Of a DNA stretch of 64,000 bases, positions 22,444 to 35,830 are shown piece after piece (position 1 is the first letter of the stretch; each line of letters opens with the position of its first letter). The notes under the pieces were generated by a model, which saw only the letters and a program-made list of their open reading frames with translations, made no database searches and was not told the origin of the DNA. The position numbers and the translations under genes are program-made. This DNA is from Hemicordylus capensis (lineage: Eukaryota > Chordata > Lepidosauria > Squamata > Cordylidae): contig NC_069661.1 in NCBI RefSeq assembly GCF_027244095.1, positions 143,235,501 through 143,299,500 of the forward strand. The letters are read 5' to 3'.

Positions 22444-25400
22444 TCATAGTATTTCTTTATGCACCACAGTCTTTGTGAAAATTCTTTCTGAGTTTGGTAA
22501 TAGTCTTCCTTGTTCTGGGCCTTCTAGCACCTTGACCACGACGTTTGTAAAACTTCTGACTCTTGATAATGCCACATATAACTGTCCGTGGCTGAATACT
22601 ATCTTGGGCAAATAGATCCAAACCTTTTCTTGGGTCTGACCCTGTGACTTACTTATTGTCATTGGAAAAGCCAATTTTATTGGGAACTGTCGCCTTCTCA
22701 AGGGAAATGGTAAGTCAGTACAGGATGGTGCCTAATCAATTTGGGGGATGAAGTCCATGTCTCCCTGTGTCGATCCTGTAATCACTTGAGCAATGATGAA
22801 TTTTCCCCCCCAGGTTTTTTATGATGAGGCGGGTGCCATTGCATAATTCTTTCTTGGTGTCTAGATTTCTCAGGAGCATAATTATTGCACCTACTTTCAG
22901 GGTGAGTTAAAGCTTAGGCATTCCTGTTGGTGTTTGGTCATTGAGGAATTCAATAGGGTAGTTTTTTTAATCCTCCTTAGTGGAATCATCTATTGTGTCT
23001 GCGCTGAGATATGTGACTTCTTCTCCTTCCAAAATGTTGAACACCTGTTCATTTATGGTGTCAACATTGGAGTTCTTAGGTCAAAGGATGGATCTGTTTT
23101 CTATTCTGGGAACATTGTCAACAGGAATGTAGTCTTCGGAAATATCGATATCCCCTGTGCATATTATTCTGGCTGGGATTTCAATGATGTCCTCTGGAAG
23201 TCCTTCAATGCGTGGTGTTTCTCCATTGCCAACTTTGATTAGCCACTTGCTGAATTCCGCGTCGATGGATCGGATATTGTTTTGTAGCTTGAGGATTTTG
23301 AATGTGGGCCATAGCGTAATATATTTTATGCAGGCTTCAACGATATGTGTCTGGCTACCATGTGGCACCACTGGAAGTGTTTGCTGGAAATTTCCTGCCA
23401 GCAAAAATATTTTTCCTCCCATGGGTTTGTTGTTTTCCATAATCTCTCTAATTAGTTTGTCCACTACTGTGAGTGCTAGAGTGGGTGCCATATTTGAATC
23501 GTCCCAAATGATTATCTTTGCTTTTTTTATATTTTTAGCATCTGCAGAATTGAGGCGCATGTTTGATATGAAGTTCTCAAGTATAGGTGCTGGTAGTTTG
23601 AACTGGGAGTGGTATGTTCTGCCTCCCTGTAGTAGATTGGATGCTATTTCTGTGGAGGCCACAGGGAGTGCGACTTCATCTTGGCCATGCACTGTACTGA
23701 GTAAGGTCTTGTATAAGTAAGTTTTTCCACTGCCTCCTGGCCCATCCAATAAAAAATAGCGGTGGCAAAGCTGATCATTCTGGCTTGCTGTTAATATTTG
23801 CTCCATGGCTGTTTTTTGCTCGTCGTTGAAGCTTCTTGCCATTTCTTCAGTTGTGTGTTTTTCATAGGCCTGGTTGTAGGCATCTGTAAGCTGGTCTGTA
23901 TTTTGCATGGTTCATGTCAATCCAAAGTCTTTTTTTTTTTTTTCCCATGGAGTGTCAGAATGTTGGATATTTCTTGAAGGGCGAGGTCACGGCATCTTGT
24001 GCAATATTCATTGTGTCATATATGTTTATGGACATAATCCTCAATGAGGTATTGTTCATATTTTTGAAACAGTTCATGCATGTTTTGCAGGGATGCGAAT
24101 ACGCAGATATAGGCAAGCAGTTCTCTGAGTTGTTTGGGCATGCTGTATTGGACAGCATCTTCTAGTGTACTCTACCACACTTGCTCATCATTAATGAGCC
24201 CTCTTGTTTTGGCAGCTTATTGGAAAGTGGGGTAGGCATTACCATTTACGCTCCTGAGAATTTCGAAGGATGTAGCACCTGGTACATGCAGCAGTAGGAG
24301 GCGTTGGCAGTAGCGCTCTGGATCCGATGGCAAATTTACAGAATACATTCGCCCGATCACTTTGTCTGCACCAAGTTGTCGTAATTTCCAAGTGCAGTTT
24401 GCAGAGTGAAAGACATAATGAAAAGGAATGTCTGAGTATAATATGTTTCTTGCTTTCTCTTCTTGTTGATTTAATTTGAACCAAGCTGTCAAATGAGTTT
24501 CGCGAGTTGAAGCTCTATCGGCTGCAGCGCCAATGTCATCTGGGTTGAAAATTACTGCCTGTTCGTTTGGGAGATGATCTGCTAGCCTGTGGACTGCATG
24601 GGATTGGTAATGCATTTTAAATCCATTCAGACGCCATGCTGCTTCTGGTGCGCTGACATACCTTGAATCCATGAAGGTTTTTATTTCATCGTGGTTCAAA
24701 GTGTCTTGTTTCTGGATCACTACTTTTGTGCAATTGTGGCCCTTGTATACATATTAGAATAGGGTTTTTACGCTCTTAACTGAAGCGCAGACTTCAACGT
24801 TGATGTGACAGTTGTATTTCAGGGCTAGTTATGGATTATACGGTACAACCCAGCTGTTATCAATTGTCCTGTTATTTTCCATTGTGCTTTGGCCAGTGTT
24901 TCGTCTTCTGTATTTGGGGTAGCCGTTTCTAATTGCAGTAGTTTGTTGCTGGTATTCTTTTGGGAAGTCCTTTGTGCATTTCTCATTTGACATACAGGGT
25001 GAATTCCGATTGTGTGTTCTGCATGGTCCATGGATCATATGCTTTGTTATGATTGCATATAGTCGAGGAGTTTTCTCCACGTTCGGGATTTCTGTGGGTA
25101 CTATTTTGTCTATGGACGCTTCGGTTTTTGGTTTATAGTTTTCTCTTAGGATGAGCAGTATGTGTGCGTGTGGTAAACCTCTCTTTTGGAATTCTATGAC
25201 ATACACAATGGCTTTAGGTGGCCCAAAAATATGCTTTTTGCAGATGTCATCAATTAGTGATCTTAGTTTTAGGTGGAAGACTCTAGCCAATAAATCAGGT
25301 CGTGCAGCAGCAGTTTGGCCATGTTGCAGGTTATCCACAATTTTTTCCCACTTGGGGTTGCATGTAATGGTAATAAAGAGATGTGGTTTTCCATACTTTC

Positions 25401-26214
25401 TGACAATTGCCATTGCGTCCTGATAGTTTTGGAGCATGTTTCTGAGGCGACCTGCAAATGAGGATGGCAAAGTAAATGTCTTTCCAGGAATTAGGCCTGT
25501 TGCATTGGCTTTTTCATTTTAGTGGTCCATTAATCTTGAGTATTTCTCCACTCTCAATTTGGGCTGATTTTTCCAGACAAAAGTGAGCCTGTTGGCTTCT
25601 GTTGTGACATATTCATCTACTATGTATTGTTGTGTTAGACGTCCAGCATTTTGGAAGGTGTTAATGTTGTCTCTGATGGAAACCCACAGTACTGCATATG
25701 GCTGACTCTTACTCTTGGTGCTCATGGCTGTTTTGCTAAAGCTTTATAGGCTTGTGGTCTGAGTTGTAAAGTTATGTCTATTCCCCAGCTTTGTTCTCCA
25801 TAGGGGAATAGCAATGGGTACAGCAGTGGCTCGAGATTAGGATCTAGGACACTAATTCTTTCTGTTATTTTATGGTATGTTTTGCCTGCACTTGGTTTGC
25901 AGTGTATTAGTAGATCTCTTTCCAGTGGAGGTTCTCCATCCTTATTTTGGAAAATAAACGCTACCTCATTATGCTTTGGTGCATTATAACGTCTTGGGTC
26001 ATTTTCATGATCTTGGACTATAGTCAAGGTAACTTCCTTAATAGCATCGTTGGCTTCCTCTTGACACTCTCTTTCTACCTGGTGTAGCATTTTGCAGGCT
26101 TCAGCAAATGAATTGTTTTCTGCCATAAGTGTACTTAGTTCTTGCATAAGGTGAGGTTTTATTTTTGTGTTGGATTGATTTTTCATTCTTTTTTATGTGG
26201 CCTCAGTGGGATTT
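22444..26214 (-). pseudogene. Helitron RepHel, copy 1 (N terminus missing, decayed)
   Basis: Minus-strand remnants follow the full copy in order: region I from NTKIKPHLMQELSTLMAENN (26186), Rep motif LFITITCNPKWEKI (about 25370), the HUH box RGLPHAHILLIL (about 25160), the helicase Walker A LDGPGGSGKTYLYKTLL (about 23730), a Walker B altered to WDDSNMAP (the usual DE is DD, about 23505), and the C-terminal SQGQTQEKVWIYLPKIVFSHG (about 22600). At least six frame breaks are visible. Homology to copy 3 stops at about 26214, equivalent to residue 183 of copy 3, so the N-terminal basic region is absent. Where it spans the frame break of copy 3 near 29725, this copy has one extra base and reads through. 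Confidence 0.9.
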
Positions 26215-26289
26215 AAGATGAACAATCAATGTTCAATCTCACATAGAGCATATTTGAAGTTTTTTAAATAATTTTGGTATTGTTTTCTT

Positions 26290-28785
26290 TTTTTATTGAA
26301 TTTATGTATACACCACATTTCTTGTGAATATTATTTTTGAGTTTGCTAATAGTTTGCCTTGGTCTGGGTCTTCTAGTACCTTGTCCACAACGTTTGCAAA
26401 ACTCCTGACTCTTGATAATGCCACATATAACTGTGTGTGGCTGAATACTGTCTCTTGCAAATTAATCTCTATTTTTTCTCGGGTTTGGCCCTGAGATTTA
26501 TTTAATGTCATGGCATAGGCTAATTTAATTGGTAATTGTCGCCTTTGCAAGGTAAAGGGTACATCAGTGCAGGATGGTGCCAAATCAATACGGGGGATGA
26601 AGACCATGTCTCCCTCTGCTGATCCTGTTATCACTTGAGCAATGATGAGGGGTTTTTTCAGGTTCTTTACGATGTGGCGGGTACCATTGTATAATCCTTT
26701 CTTGGTGTTGAGATTTCTAAGGAGCATATTTATTGCTTGCAGTTTCACGGTGAGATAATGCTTAGGCATGCCTGTTGGTGTTAGCTCATTGAGGAACTTG
26801 ATTGGATAGTTTTTTGTATCCTTTTCACTGGAGTCATCAATTGTGTCTGTGCTGAGCTATGCAACTTCTTCTCCTTCCAAAATGTTGAGTACCTGTTCAT
26901 TTATGGCATCAACATCGGAGTTCTTTGGGCGAAGGATAGATCTATTTGCTATTTCGGGCACATTGGCAACAGGAATGTTTTCTCCAAAAATGTATTTGAC
27001 AATATCCCCTGTGCATATAATTTTGGATGGGTTCTCAATGACGTTTTCTGGAAGACCATCAACGCGCGGTGTCTCACCATTGCCAGATTTGAGTAGCCAG
27101 TCGCTGTTTTCTTTGTTGATTGATTGGACAGTGATTTGAAGGTTGAGCACTTGGAATGTGGGCCTAGGCCTATTTTACTTTATGCAGGGTTCTTCCATTC
27201 ATGTGTGTTTACCGTGTGGCACCACCAGAAGTGTTTACTGGAAATCTCCACCAATCAGGAAAATTTTTCTTCCACAGGTTTGTTGTTATCCATTATTTCT
27301 TTCATTAGTTGGTTGAATTTTGAAAGCGCTAATGTGGGGGCCATTGTAGACTCGTTTCAAATGAGTTTTTTTGTTTCTCTCTAATTATCTGCATCTGCAG
27401 AATTGAGGCGCATATTTGATATGGAGTTCTCAAGTCTAGGCACTGGTAATTTGAATTTGGAGTGGTATGTTCTGCCTCCCTTTAGTAGATTGGCTGCTAT
27501 TTCTGTGGAGGCTACAGGGAGTGTGATTTGACCTTGTCCACGAACTGTGCTGAGTAGGGTCATGTGTCTCATGAGATTATTAAAGGATTCTGCACCTGGA
27601 ACATAGCAATAGCAATAGCAATAGCACTTACATTTATATACTGCTTTATAGCCGGAGCTCTCTAAGCGGTTTACAATGATTTAGCATATTGCCCCCAACA
27701 TTCTAGGTACTCATTTTACCGACCTCGGAAGGATGGAAGGCTGAGTCAACCTTGAGCCCCTGGTCAGGATCGAACTTGTAACCTTCTGGTTACAGGGCGG
27801 CAGTTTTACCACTGCACCACCAGGGGCTCATTGGTGGAGCAATAGGAGGTGTAGACAGTAGTGCTCTGGGTCCAATGGCAAATTTACAGAATACATTAGT
27901 CCGATCACTTTGTCTGAACCACGTTGTCGTAATTTCCAAGTGCAATTTGCAGAGACAAAGTCATAGTGAACATTAGGTTTACCATACTTTCTCACAATCA
28001 CCATTGTGGCTTGATAGTTGTACAGCATGTTTCTGGGGCTCCCTGCAAATGAGGATGGCAAAATATAGATATTTTCCGGAATTAAGCCTGCTCCATTGGC
28101 TTCATCATGTAATTGGACCATTAATCCTGAGTATTTTTCTGTTCGCCATTTTAGCTGATTTTGGCGGACGTAATTGAGTGTGTTGGCCTTGGTTTTGACA
28201 TATCCGTCTACTATATATTGCTGTGTAAGGTGTCCAGCATTTTAGAAGGCGTTATAGTTGTCTCTGATGGAAAGGCGGTAGCCATAATATTAAATTTGGC
28301 TTACCCTCACTCTTGGTGCTTGGGACTGTTTTGTTAAGTCTAATAAGGCTTGTGGTTTGAGTTGTAAAGGTATGTAAATTCCCCAGCTTTGTGCCCCATA
28401 GGGAAATAGCAAGGGGTTCACCATTTGCTCTAGATTCGGATCAAGGACACTAACTCTCTGTGTTCTTCTCTGGTCTGGATCGCCTGCACTTGGTTTGCAG
28501 TGTATTAGAAGATCTCTTTCAAGTGGTGGTTGTTTGTCATTTTTTAGAAAAATAAATGCAGCCACATTCTGTTTTGGTGCATGATACCACCTTGAGGCAT
28601 TTTTGTGATCTTGGATTATTGTCATGGACAGTTCCTTAATAGCATTGTCTGTTCTGGCGGCATCTTCTCGATACTCTTTTTAAACCTGGTGCAACATTAT
28701 GCAGGCTTCTGCAAATGGATTGTTCTCGGCCATAAGTGTGCTTAGTGTTTGTATAAGTTGAGGTTTTATTTTTGTGTTGGCTGAA
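26290..28785 (-). pseudogene. Helitron RepHel, copy 2 (large internal deletions, decayed)
   Basis: The C-terminal helicase block is well kept (26302-26769: [31 protein letters not shown]-like, SQGQTREKIEINLQETVFSH). Upstream pieces are shorter, and the Walker A and Walker B region is lost or scrambled. Near 27960 the sequence jumps from the 'TWKLRQRG' region straight to 'IVRKYGKP', so the HUH box is deleted. It starts at the same point as copy 1 (…TKIKPQLIQ). A SINE interrupts it at about 27600-27832. Confidence 0.85.
27600..27832 (-). mobile_element. tRNA-derived SINE with L2-like tail, inserted in Helitron RepHel copy 2
   Basis: On the minus strand the 5' end reads 'cccctggtggtgcagtgg' (A-box region), then 'ggttacaagttcgatcc' (B box), then a body 'gactcagccttccatcc'. 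The 3' tail is 'aaaccgcttagagagctcc ... gcggtatataaatg', ending in repeated 'attgct'. The tail is the L2/CR1 type used for borrowed retrotransposition. Internal Pol III promoter boxes are intact-looking. Confidence 0.88.
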
Positions 28786-29281
28786 TTTTGCTTTATTCCC
28801 TTTCCTGCACTCTATTATTTCCTTTCCCCTCTCCCTGGTTCCTCTGTCTCTCCTTTTATTCTCTTCTCGTTGTCCCACTTTCTTTTGTTCTTCCATCTTT
28901 CTTATTTATTTTTTCCATCGTTATCAGGTGTTTTCTGTTTAAATAATATGCTTGTTTGGTGTTCTTTTTAAACTCAGTTTCTTTGTTTTGTTTTCCGTCT
29001 CTCAACCCTCATAGTATTTCTTCATATCTTTCCCCATTTTTTTGTGTTTGTCTCCCCCTCTGTTTTACTCTTTGTCTCTTTCTCTGTGTCGTTGTTTTTG
29101 TCTCCTTTTTTATTCCGCTCTCCCCTCTCCCTTGTCCCTGTGTCTCTGCTTTTGTTCCCTTTTTGTGGTTGTTGTTGTTGTTTGTCCTTCTCTTTTATTA
29201 TTTTCGTAATCAATTATGTGGCTATTTGTTGATTAAATATTATGTTTTGTTTATTATTTTCTTGGTTCCCCCCCTCCCCCC
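28786..29281 (-). repeat. Duplicated Helitron 3' region
   Basis: 28786-29015 resembles 22206-22450 (pyrimidine-rich leader, then 'aaccctcatagtatttctt' equal to the stop-codon end of RepHel). 29020-29280 is another version of the same 3' sequence. This is a junction scar between RepHel copies 2 and 3. Confidence 0.7.
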
Positions 29282-32200
29282 TTACAGTATTTCTTTATAT
29301 ACCACATTTTTGGTGAATATTTGTTCTGAGCCTGCTATTAGTCTTCCTTGTTCTGGGCCTTCCAGTACCCTGACCACAACGTCGTTAAAACTTCTCACTC
29401 TGGATAATGCTACATATAATTGTCCATGGCTGAATACTGGGTCAGGCAAATAGATTCCGACCTTTTCCAGGGTTTGTCCTTGTGATTTGTTGATTGTCAT
29501 AGCGAAAGCCAATTTGACTGGGTATTGTCGTCTTCTTAAAGTGAATGGCAAGTCAGTGCAAGATGGTGCTAAATCAATTCTTGGAATGAAGACCATGTCT
29601 CCCTGTGCTGATCCTGTAATTACTTGTGCTATGATGATATTCTTTTCAAGGTTTTCCACAATGAGGCGGGTGCCATTGCATAATCCTTTTTTTGTGTTTA
29701 GGTTTCTAAGAAGCATTATTATTGCCCTACTTTCAGGGTGAGTGTATGTTTGGGCATTCCCGTTGGTGTTTGGTCATTTAGGAATTCTGTTGGGTAGTTT
29801 TTGGAATCTTCTTCGGTGATGTCATCTATTGAGTCTGAACTGAGATAAATGATTTCTTGGCCCTCCAAAATGTTGAGCACCTGGTCATTGATGGTGTCAA
29901 CATCACTGTTTTTTGGGCAAAGGATGGATCTGTTTGCTATTTTTCGGACGTTTTGCACTTGAATATTGTCTCCAAAAATCTCTCTCACGATATTCTCTCT
30001 GCATATTATGCTTTCTGGGATCTCAATGATATCTTCTGGTAATCCCTCAATGCGTGGTGTCTCTCCATTGCCCACCTTGATTAGCCACTCGCTGAAATCT
30101 GGGTCATTGGATCTTATATTGTTTTTGAGTTTGAGGATTGTGAATGTGGGCCACAGAGTATTGAATTTTATGCAGGCCTCAACGATATGTGTTTGACTTC
30201 CGTGTGGCACCACTGGTAGTGTTTGTCGGAAATCTCCTCCCAGTAGAAATACTTTACCTCCCATGGGCTTGTTGTTCTCCATGATTTCTTTCATTAGTTT
30301 GTCTACAGTTGTTAGTGCTTGATTGGGTGCCATCGTTGACTCATCCCAAATGATTATTTTTGCTTTTTTTAGATTTTTAGCATCTTGAGAATTGAGGCGC
30401 ATGTTAGACACAGAGTTTTCAAGTATGGGTACTGGCAATTTGAATTGTGAGTGATATGTTCTGCCTCCTTGTAGAAGGTTAGCTGCTATGCCTGTGGAGG
30501 CTACAGGGAGTGCGATTTCACCTTGGCCACGCACTGTGCTGAGTATGGTTTTATATAAGTATGTTTTTCCACTGCCTCCTGGCCCGTCCAAGAAAAAGCA
30601 GCGGTGGTCTAGCTCATCATTTTGGCTTGCTGCTAAAATTTGTTCTATGGCTGATTTTTGGTCATCATTGAAGGTTCTGGACATCTCTTCTGCTGTTTGT
30701 CTTTCATAGGCTTGGTTGTATGTATCTGTCAGGTGCTTTGTATTCTGTATGGTGTATGTCAAGCCGTAGTCTGTGCATTTCTTTCCATGGAGTGTTAAAA
30801 TATTGGCAATTTCTTGGAGGGCGAGGTCACGGCATACTGTGCACTCGGTATTGTGTTGTAAATGTTTATGGACGTAATCCTCAATGAGGTATTGTTCATA
30901 TTTTGTAAATAGCTCCTGCATGTTTTGGAGGGATGCAAAGACACAGATATAGGCAAAGAGTTCTCTGATTTGTGTGGGCATGTTGTAATGTGCTGCATCC
31001 TCTAGTGTACTTTCCCACACTTGTTCATCATTTATGAGCCCTCTTGTTTTTGCTGCTTCTTGGAAAGTTGGGTATTCATTTCCATCCACGGTTCTGAGGT
31101 GTTCATAGGATGTTGCTCCTGGTATATGCAACAGTAAAAGGCGTAGGCAGTAGCGCTCTGGGTCTGATGGCAAGTTCACAGAATACATTCTACCAATCAC
31201 TTTTTCTGCACCACGCTGGCGTATTTTCCATGTGCTGTTTATGGTGTCAAAGACATAATGTAATGGGATGTCTGCGTATAATATGTTTCTTGCTTTCTGG
31301 TCTTGTTGATTTAGTTTGAACCATGCTGTCAATTGTGTTTCACGATTTGTAGCTCTGTCGGTTGCTGTGCCAATGTCTTCGGGGTTGAAAATTACTGATT
31401 GTTCGTTTGGGAGATGAACTGCTAGTCTGTGTACTGAATGGGATTGGTAATGCATCTCAAATCCATTTAGACGCCATGCTGCTTCTGGTGCGCTGACATA
31501 CCTGGAATCCATGTAGGTTTTGATTTCATCATGGTTCAAATTGTCTTGTTCCTGGATCACCACTTTTGCGCAATCGTGGCCCTTGTATATATATTTAAAG
31601 AGGTATTTTACACTCTTAACTGATGCGCAGACTTCGACGTTGATGTGGCAGTTGTATTTCAGGGCTAGGAATGGATTGTACGGTACAACCCACCTGTTAT
31701 CAACTGGTTTTCCTTTTTGCATTGTTGTCTGGCCAGTGTTTCTTCTTCTGTATTTAGGGTAACCGTTTTTGTTTGCGATAGTATGTTCTTGGTATTCTTT
31801 TGGGAATTCTTTGATGCATTTTTGGTTGGACATACATGGCGAATATTGGTTGAGAGTTCCACATGGTCCATGTATCATATGCTTTGTAATGATTGCATGA
31901 AGTCGTGGGGTTTTTTCAATGTCTGGGATTTCTGCAGATACTATGTTGTCTATGGATGCTTCGGTTTTAGGTTTATAGTTTTCTGCTAGGATGAGTAATA
32001 GGTGTGCATGTGGCAAGCCTCTTTTTTGGAACTCTATGACATACACAATGGCTGTGGGTGTTCCAAATATATGCTTCTTGCAGATGTCTTCAATTAGTGA
32101 TCTGAGTTTGAGGTGAAAGACTCTTGCCACTAAATCTGGTCGTGCTGCAGCTGTTTGGCCATATTCTAGGTTTTCTGTAATTTCATCCCACTTGGGGTTA

Positions 32201-34052
32201 CATGTCATTGTAATGAAGAGATCTGGTTTTCCGTACTTTCTAACAATGGCCATTGCATCCTGATAGTTTTGGAGCATATTTCTTGGGCTTCCTGGAAATG
32301 AAGATGGCAAAATAAATGTCTTTCCGGGAATTTGGCCTGTTGCATTGGCTACTTCATTTAAGTGGTCCATCAACCCTGAGTATTTCTCCACTCTCAATTT
32401 TGGTTGATTTTGCCGGACAAAATTGAGTCTGTTGGCCTCAGTTTTAACGTAGGCATCTACCATGTATTGCTGCGTTAGGCGTCCAGCATTTAGGAAGGGG
32501 TTAAATTCGTCTCTGATGGATAGACGGTAGCCATAGTACTGCATCTGGGTGACTCGTACTCTTGGTGCATGTGGCTGTTTTGTTAAATTTTTTAAGACTT
32601 GTGGCCTAAGTTGTAAAGGTATGTCTATCCCCCAGCTTTGTTCTCCACAGGGGAATAGCAGTGGGTACACCATTGGCTCTAGATTTGGATCTAGGACACT
32701 AATCCTTTGTGTTTTTCTCTCATCAGGGTTGCCTGCACTTGGCTTGCAATGTATTAGTAGATCTCTTTCCAGTGGTGGTTCTCCTTCGTTATTTTGGAAA
32801 ATGAATGCTACCTCATTGTGGTTTGGTGCATTATATCGTCTAGGGTCATTTTCACGATCGTGGACTATTGACATGGTCACTTCCTGAATAGCATTGCCAG
32901 TCTCATGGGCATTGTCTTGACACTCTTTTTCTACCTGGTGTAGCATTTTGCAGGCTTCAGCAAATGGATTGTTTTCAGCCATAAGTGTACTCAGCGCTTG
33001 CATGAGTTGAGGTTTTATTTTAGTGTTGGATTTGTTTAGCATTCTTTTCTCTGTGGCCTCAGTGGGATCCAAGATGTATAACTGTGCAAATTGTCTGTCT
33101 TGGCCCTGCTGTGGGTGCAGTGTCCCTGTTCTGTGGCAAATTGAGCCGTGTATCCGGAAGCAGTACGGCCCATGGCCAGGTGGTGGTACAATGTTTGCTC
33201 CCATGGAGGCAAATGCTAAGGCACTATTTATCGATCTGACATTCTCCGTAAAGTTTCTGCTGTGTTGATGTTGGCCTGTCATAAGCTGCTGGATGAATGG
33301 CATTGTTTTTATGGGGGGTAGATGTACTTTTCCCTTAGAGCAGCAATGTGTGAATTTTTGATCTGTGGGTCTTTCTTCCTTAAAATGCTTTGCAGCACAG
33401 AATTCGCATCTTTGGTCCAAACTGCCGCAGTTGTGTGGTTTGATGTTGTTCTGGTTGTGCTCTGTATTGTCATTTAGAATGGATGTTGTGGTGATTGCAG
33501 CCTGATATTCCAGATTTTGGGATCTTTTTTTATGGGTTACTTCTTGGCGATGCATTTTTTGTTGTTCAGCAGTCTGACCTCTTCTTCTTGTTCTCTCCTT
33601 CTCTGCATGTTGTTTTTGCTGTGTTTGTTGTTCTTCTGGAGTTTGATTTGATTTTTTTTAATGCGTCTCATTTTTATTTTTTGCTGCTCAATTTGTCTCT
33701 GCTCAAATGTTCTCTGTGTTCGTCTTTGGTTTTCTTTTTCTGCTTTTTCCTGTTTTGTTTGTTTCTGGTGGCTAGTTAGCTCTTTCTCCATATGTTTTAC
33801 TTCTGGTGTCTGCTTTGCTCTGTTTTCTCTACGTCGTTGTGTGTGTCTGTGCTGTTCATTTTCCTTCTGTTCATTTGTTCTTTTTGCGCGTCTGTGTTTC
33901 TCGCGTTCTGCTTTTTTCTTGTTCATTAGTATTTGGTAATTCTTTTTATCTTTCTCTATTTGCTGCTTCTCTATGTCTTGTTGGATTTCTCTGTTGGCTG
34001 TCATTTTTATGTTCTCTTCTTGTGCTATGGAGGCCATGTTTCTTAGTTTCAA
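29282..34052 (-). pseudogene. Helitron RepHel, copy 3 (near-intact Rep nuclease and PIF1-like helicase)
   Basis: The main frame runs 33555 to 29719 (1278 codons). Upstream, 34052-33537 encodes a Lys/Gln/Arg-rich basic region typical of Helitron N termini, joined through a shift in an A run near 33556. Downstream, 29716-29282 encodes the helicase C terminus. Residues of the main frame: Cys-rich finger about 43-72 (CGSLDQRCEFC ... HCC); Rep motif FITMTCNPKWDEI about 443; HUH box RGLPHAHLLLIL about 514; two-tyrosine box KYLFKYIYKGHDC about 653; Walker A DGPGGSGKTYLYKTIL about 992; Walker B IIIWDESTMAP about 1070; GGDFRQTLPVVPHG about 1110. The C-terminal part holds SQGQTLEKV and [10 protein letters not shown]. 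All catalytic residues I can check are present. The break near 29725 is one base, since copy 1 has the extra base and reads through. Confidence 0.93.
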
Positions 34053-34129
34053 TTTTTGTTTTATTTTTCTCTTTGTAAATTGGCCTTTTATTCTTTATTT
34101 ATTTTGGCTGAATGTACTGTACAGACTTT

Positions 34130-35830
34130 TTGTTCTTATTGTTTTGTAACTGTGGTTTATTTCACACTGCTGGTATCAGCAGGAATATTGGTGATTTGAT
34201 TATTATCTTGTTTCTTCTGCCTGGCTGTGACTTCCCTGTGTGTTAGTGGACCCTGGGCTGAGGATCTTGGCCAAGGCGAAGTCAGTGTTTCACATGTGTT
34301 TTTGTTCTTTATAAATTTTCTTGGATTTTGTTTTTTGCCCCCTTTCAGGACAGTGCCTAAGCCAAATATATGTGTATGAATTTGGGTGTGTGGTGAATTA
34401 GCTGTTTATTGTGTTGTGGTTCCAATTCCTTGAGCTGCTGTGAGAGGTGTTCTTCACTGGAACCTGGTATGTGGCAGAGCTTGGCCTAAGGCACTAACTT
34501 TTAATCCTGCTGGAGATGCAGGTCTGAAGTAAGAGCAGCAAGGATTTTCCTCACTTTTTTGCTTTCACACTCTCCTTATTTCCTGCCTTTTTTCTATCTC
34601 TCTCTCTTTTGCTCCTTTGTTTAGATTTTGTTTTTTGCCTCCTTTGAGGGCAGTGTCCAAGTCTAATAAATATGGACTCTCCTTCTTTCCTCTCTCTCTC
34701 TTTAATGCTCCTTTGTTTAGATTTTGTTTTTTGTCCCGTTTGAAGGTTTTGTAACTGTGGTTTGAGATGCAGGTCTGAAGTAAGAGCAGCTAGGATTTTC
34801 CTCACTTTTTTGCTTTCTCACTCTCCTTATTTCCTGCCTTTTTTCTATCTCTCTCTCTTTGGGTTTTTTTTTTAGATTTTTTATTTTTTTGCCTCCTTTG
34901 AGGGCAGTGTCCAAGTCTAATAAATGTGGGCTCTCCTTCTTTCCTGTCTTTCCTCTCTCTCTCTTATGCTCCTTTGTTTAGATTTTGGTTTTTGCCCACT
35001 TTGAAGGTTTTGTAACTGTGGTTTATTTCTCACTCCTGGTATCAGCAGGAATATTGGTGATTTGATTATTATCTTGTTTCTTCTGCCTGGCTGTGACTTC
35101 CCTGAGTGTTAGTGGGCTCTGGGTTGAGGATTCTGGTCAAGGCGAAGTCAGTGTTTCACGTGTCTTTTTGTTCTTTATAAATTTTATCAGATTTTGTTTT
35201 TTGCCCCCTTTGAGGGCAGTGTCTATAAGTCAAATATATGTGGACTCTCCTTCTTTCCTGTCTCTGTCTTATGCTCCTTTGTTTAGATTTTGGTTTTTGC
35301 CCCCTTTGAGGGCAGTGTCCAAGTCTAATAAATGTGGGCTCTCCTTCTTTCCTGTCTTTCCTCTCTCTCTCTTATGCTCCTTTGTTTAGATTTTGGTTTT
35401 TGCCCCCTTTGAAGGTTTTGTAACTGTGGTTTATTTCACACTGCTGGTATCAGCAGGAATATTGGTGATTTGATTATTATCTTGTTTCTTCTGCCTGGCT
35501 GTGACTTCCCTGTGCGTTAGTGGGTTCTGGGTTGAGGATCCTGGCCAAGGCGAAGTCAGTGTTTCACGTGTCTTTTTGTTCTTTTTAAATTTTATCAGAT
35601 TTTGTTTTTTGCCCCCTTTGAGGGCAGTGTCTATAAGTCAAATATATGTGGACTCTCCTTCTTTCCTGTCTTTTCTCTCTGTTTCTTTTTTCCCCTTTTC
35701 CCCCGATTTTGATTTTTGCCTCCTTTGAGGGCAATATATGTGGACTCTCCTTCTTTCCTCTCTCTCTCTTTCACTCCTTTTTTTAGGTTCTATTTCGTGC
35801 CCCCTTTGAAGTTTATTTATGTATGACCCT
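34130..35830. repeat. Compound tandem array in the Helitron 5' region
   Basis: The landmark 'ctgtgacttccctgtgtg' recurs at about 34227, 35093 and 35501 (408 bp between the last two). Between these lie shorter units sharing 'tttagattttgttttttgcc' and 'gggcagtgtccaagtctaat' at roughly 100-130 bp spacing. Non-coding. Confidence 0.88.

Noticed and set aside
27600-27832. True tRNA gene
   Set aside because: A and B boxes are present, but the body and tail are those of a SINE and no cloverleaf is complete.
34130-35830. CRISPR array
   Set aside because: Repeat units are long, variable and AT/pyrimidine-rich, spacers are not unique, and the DNA is eukaryotic.
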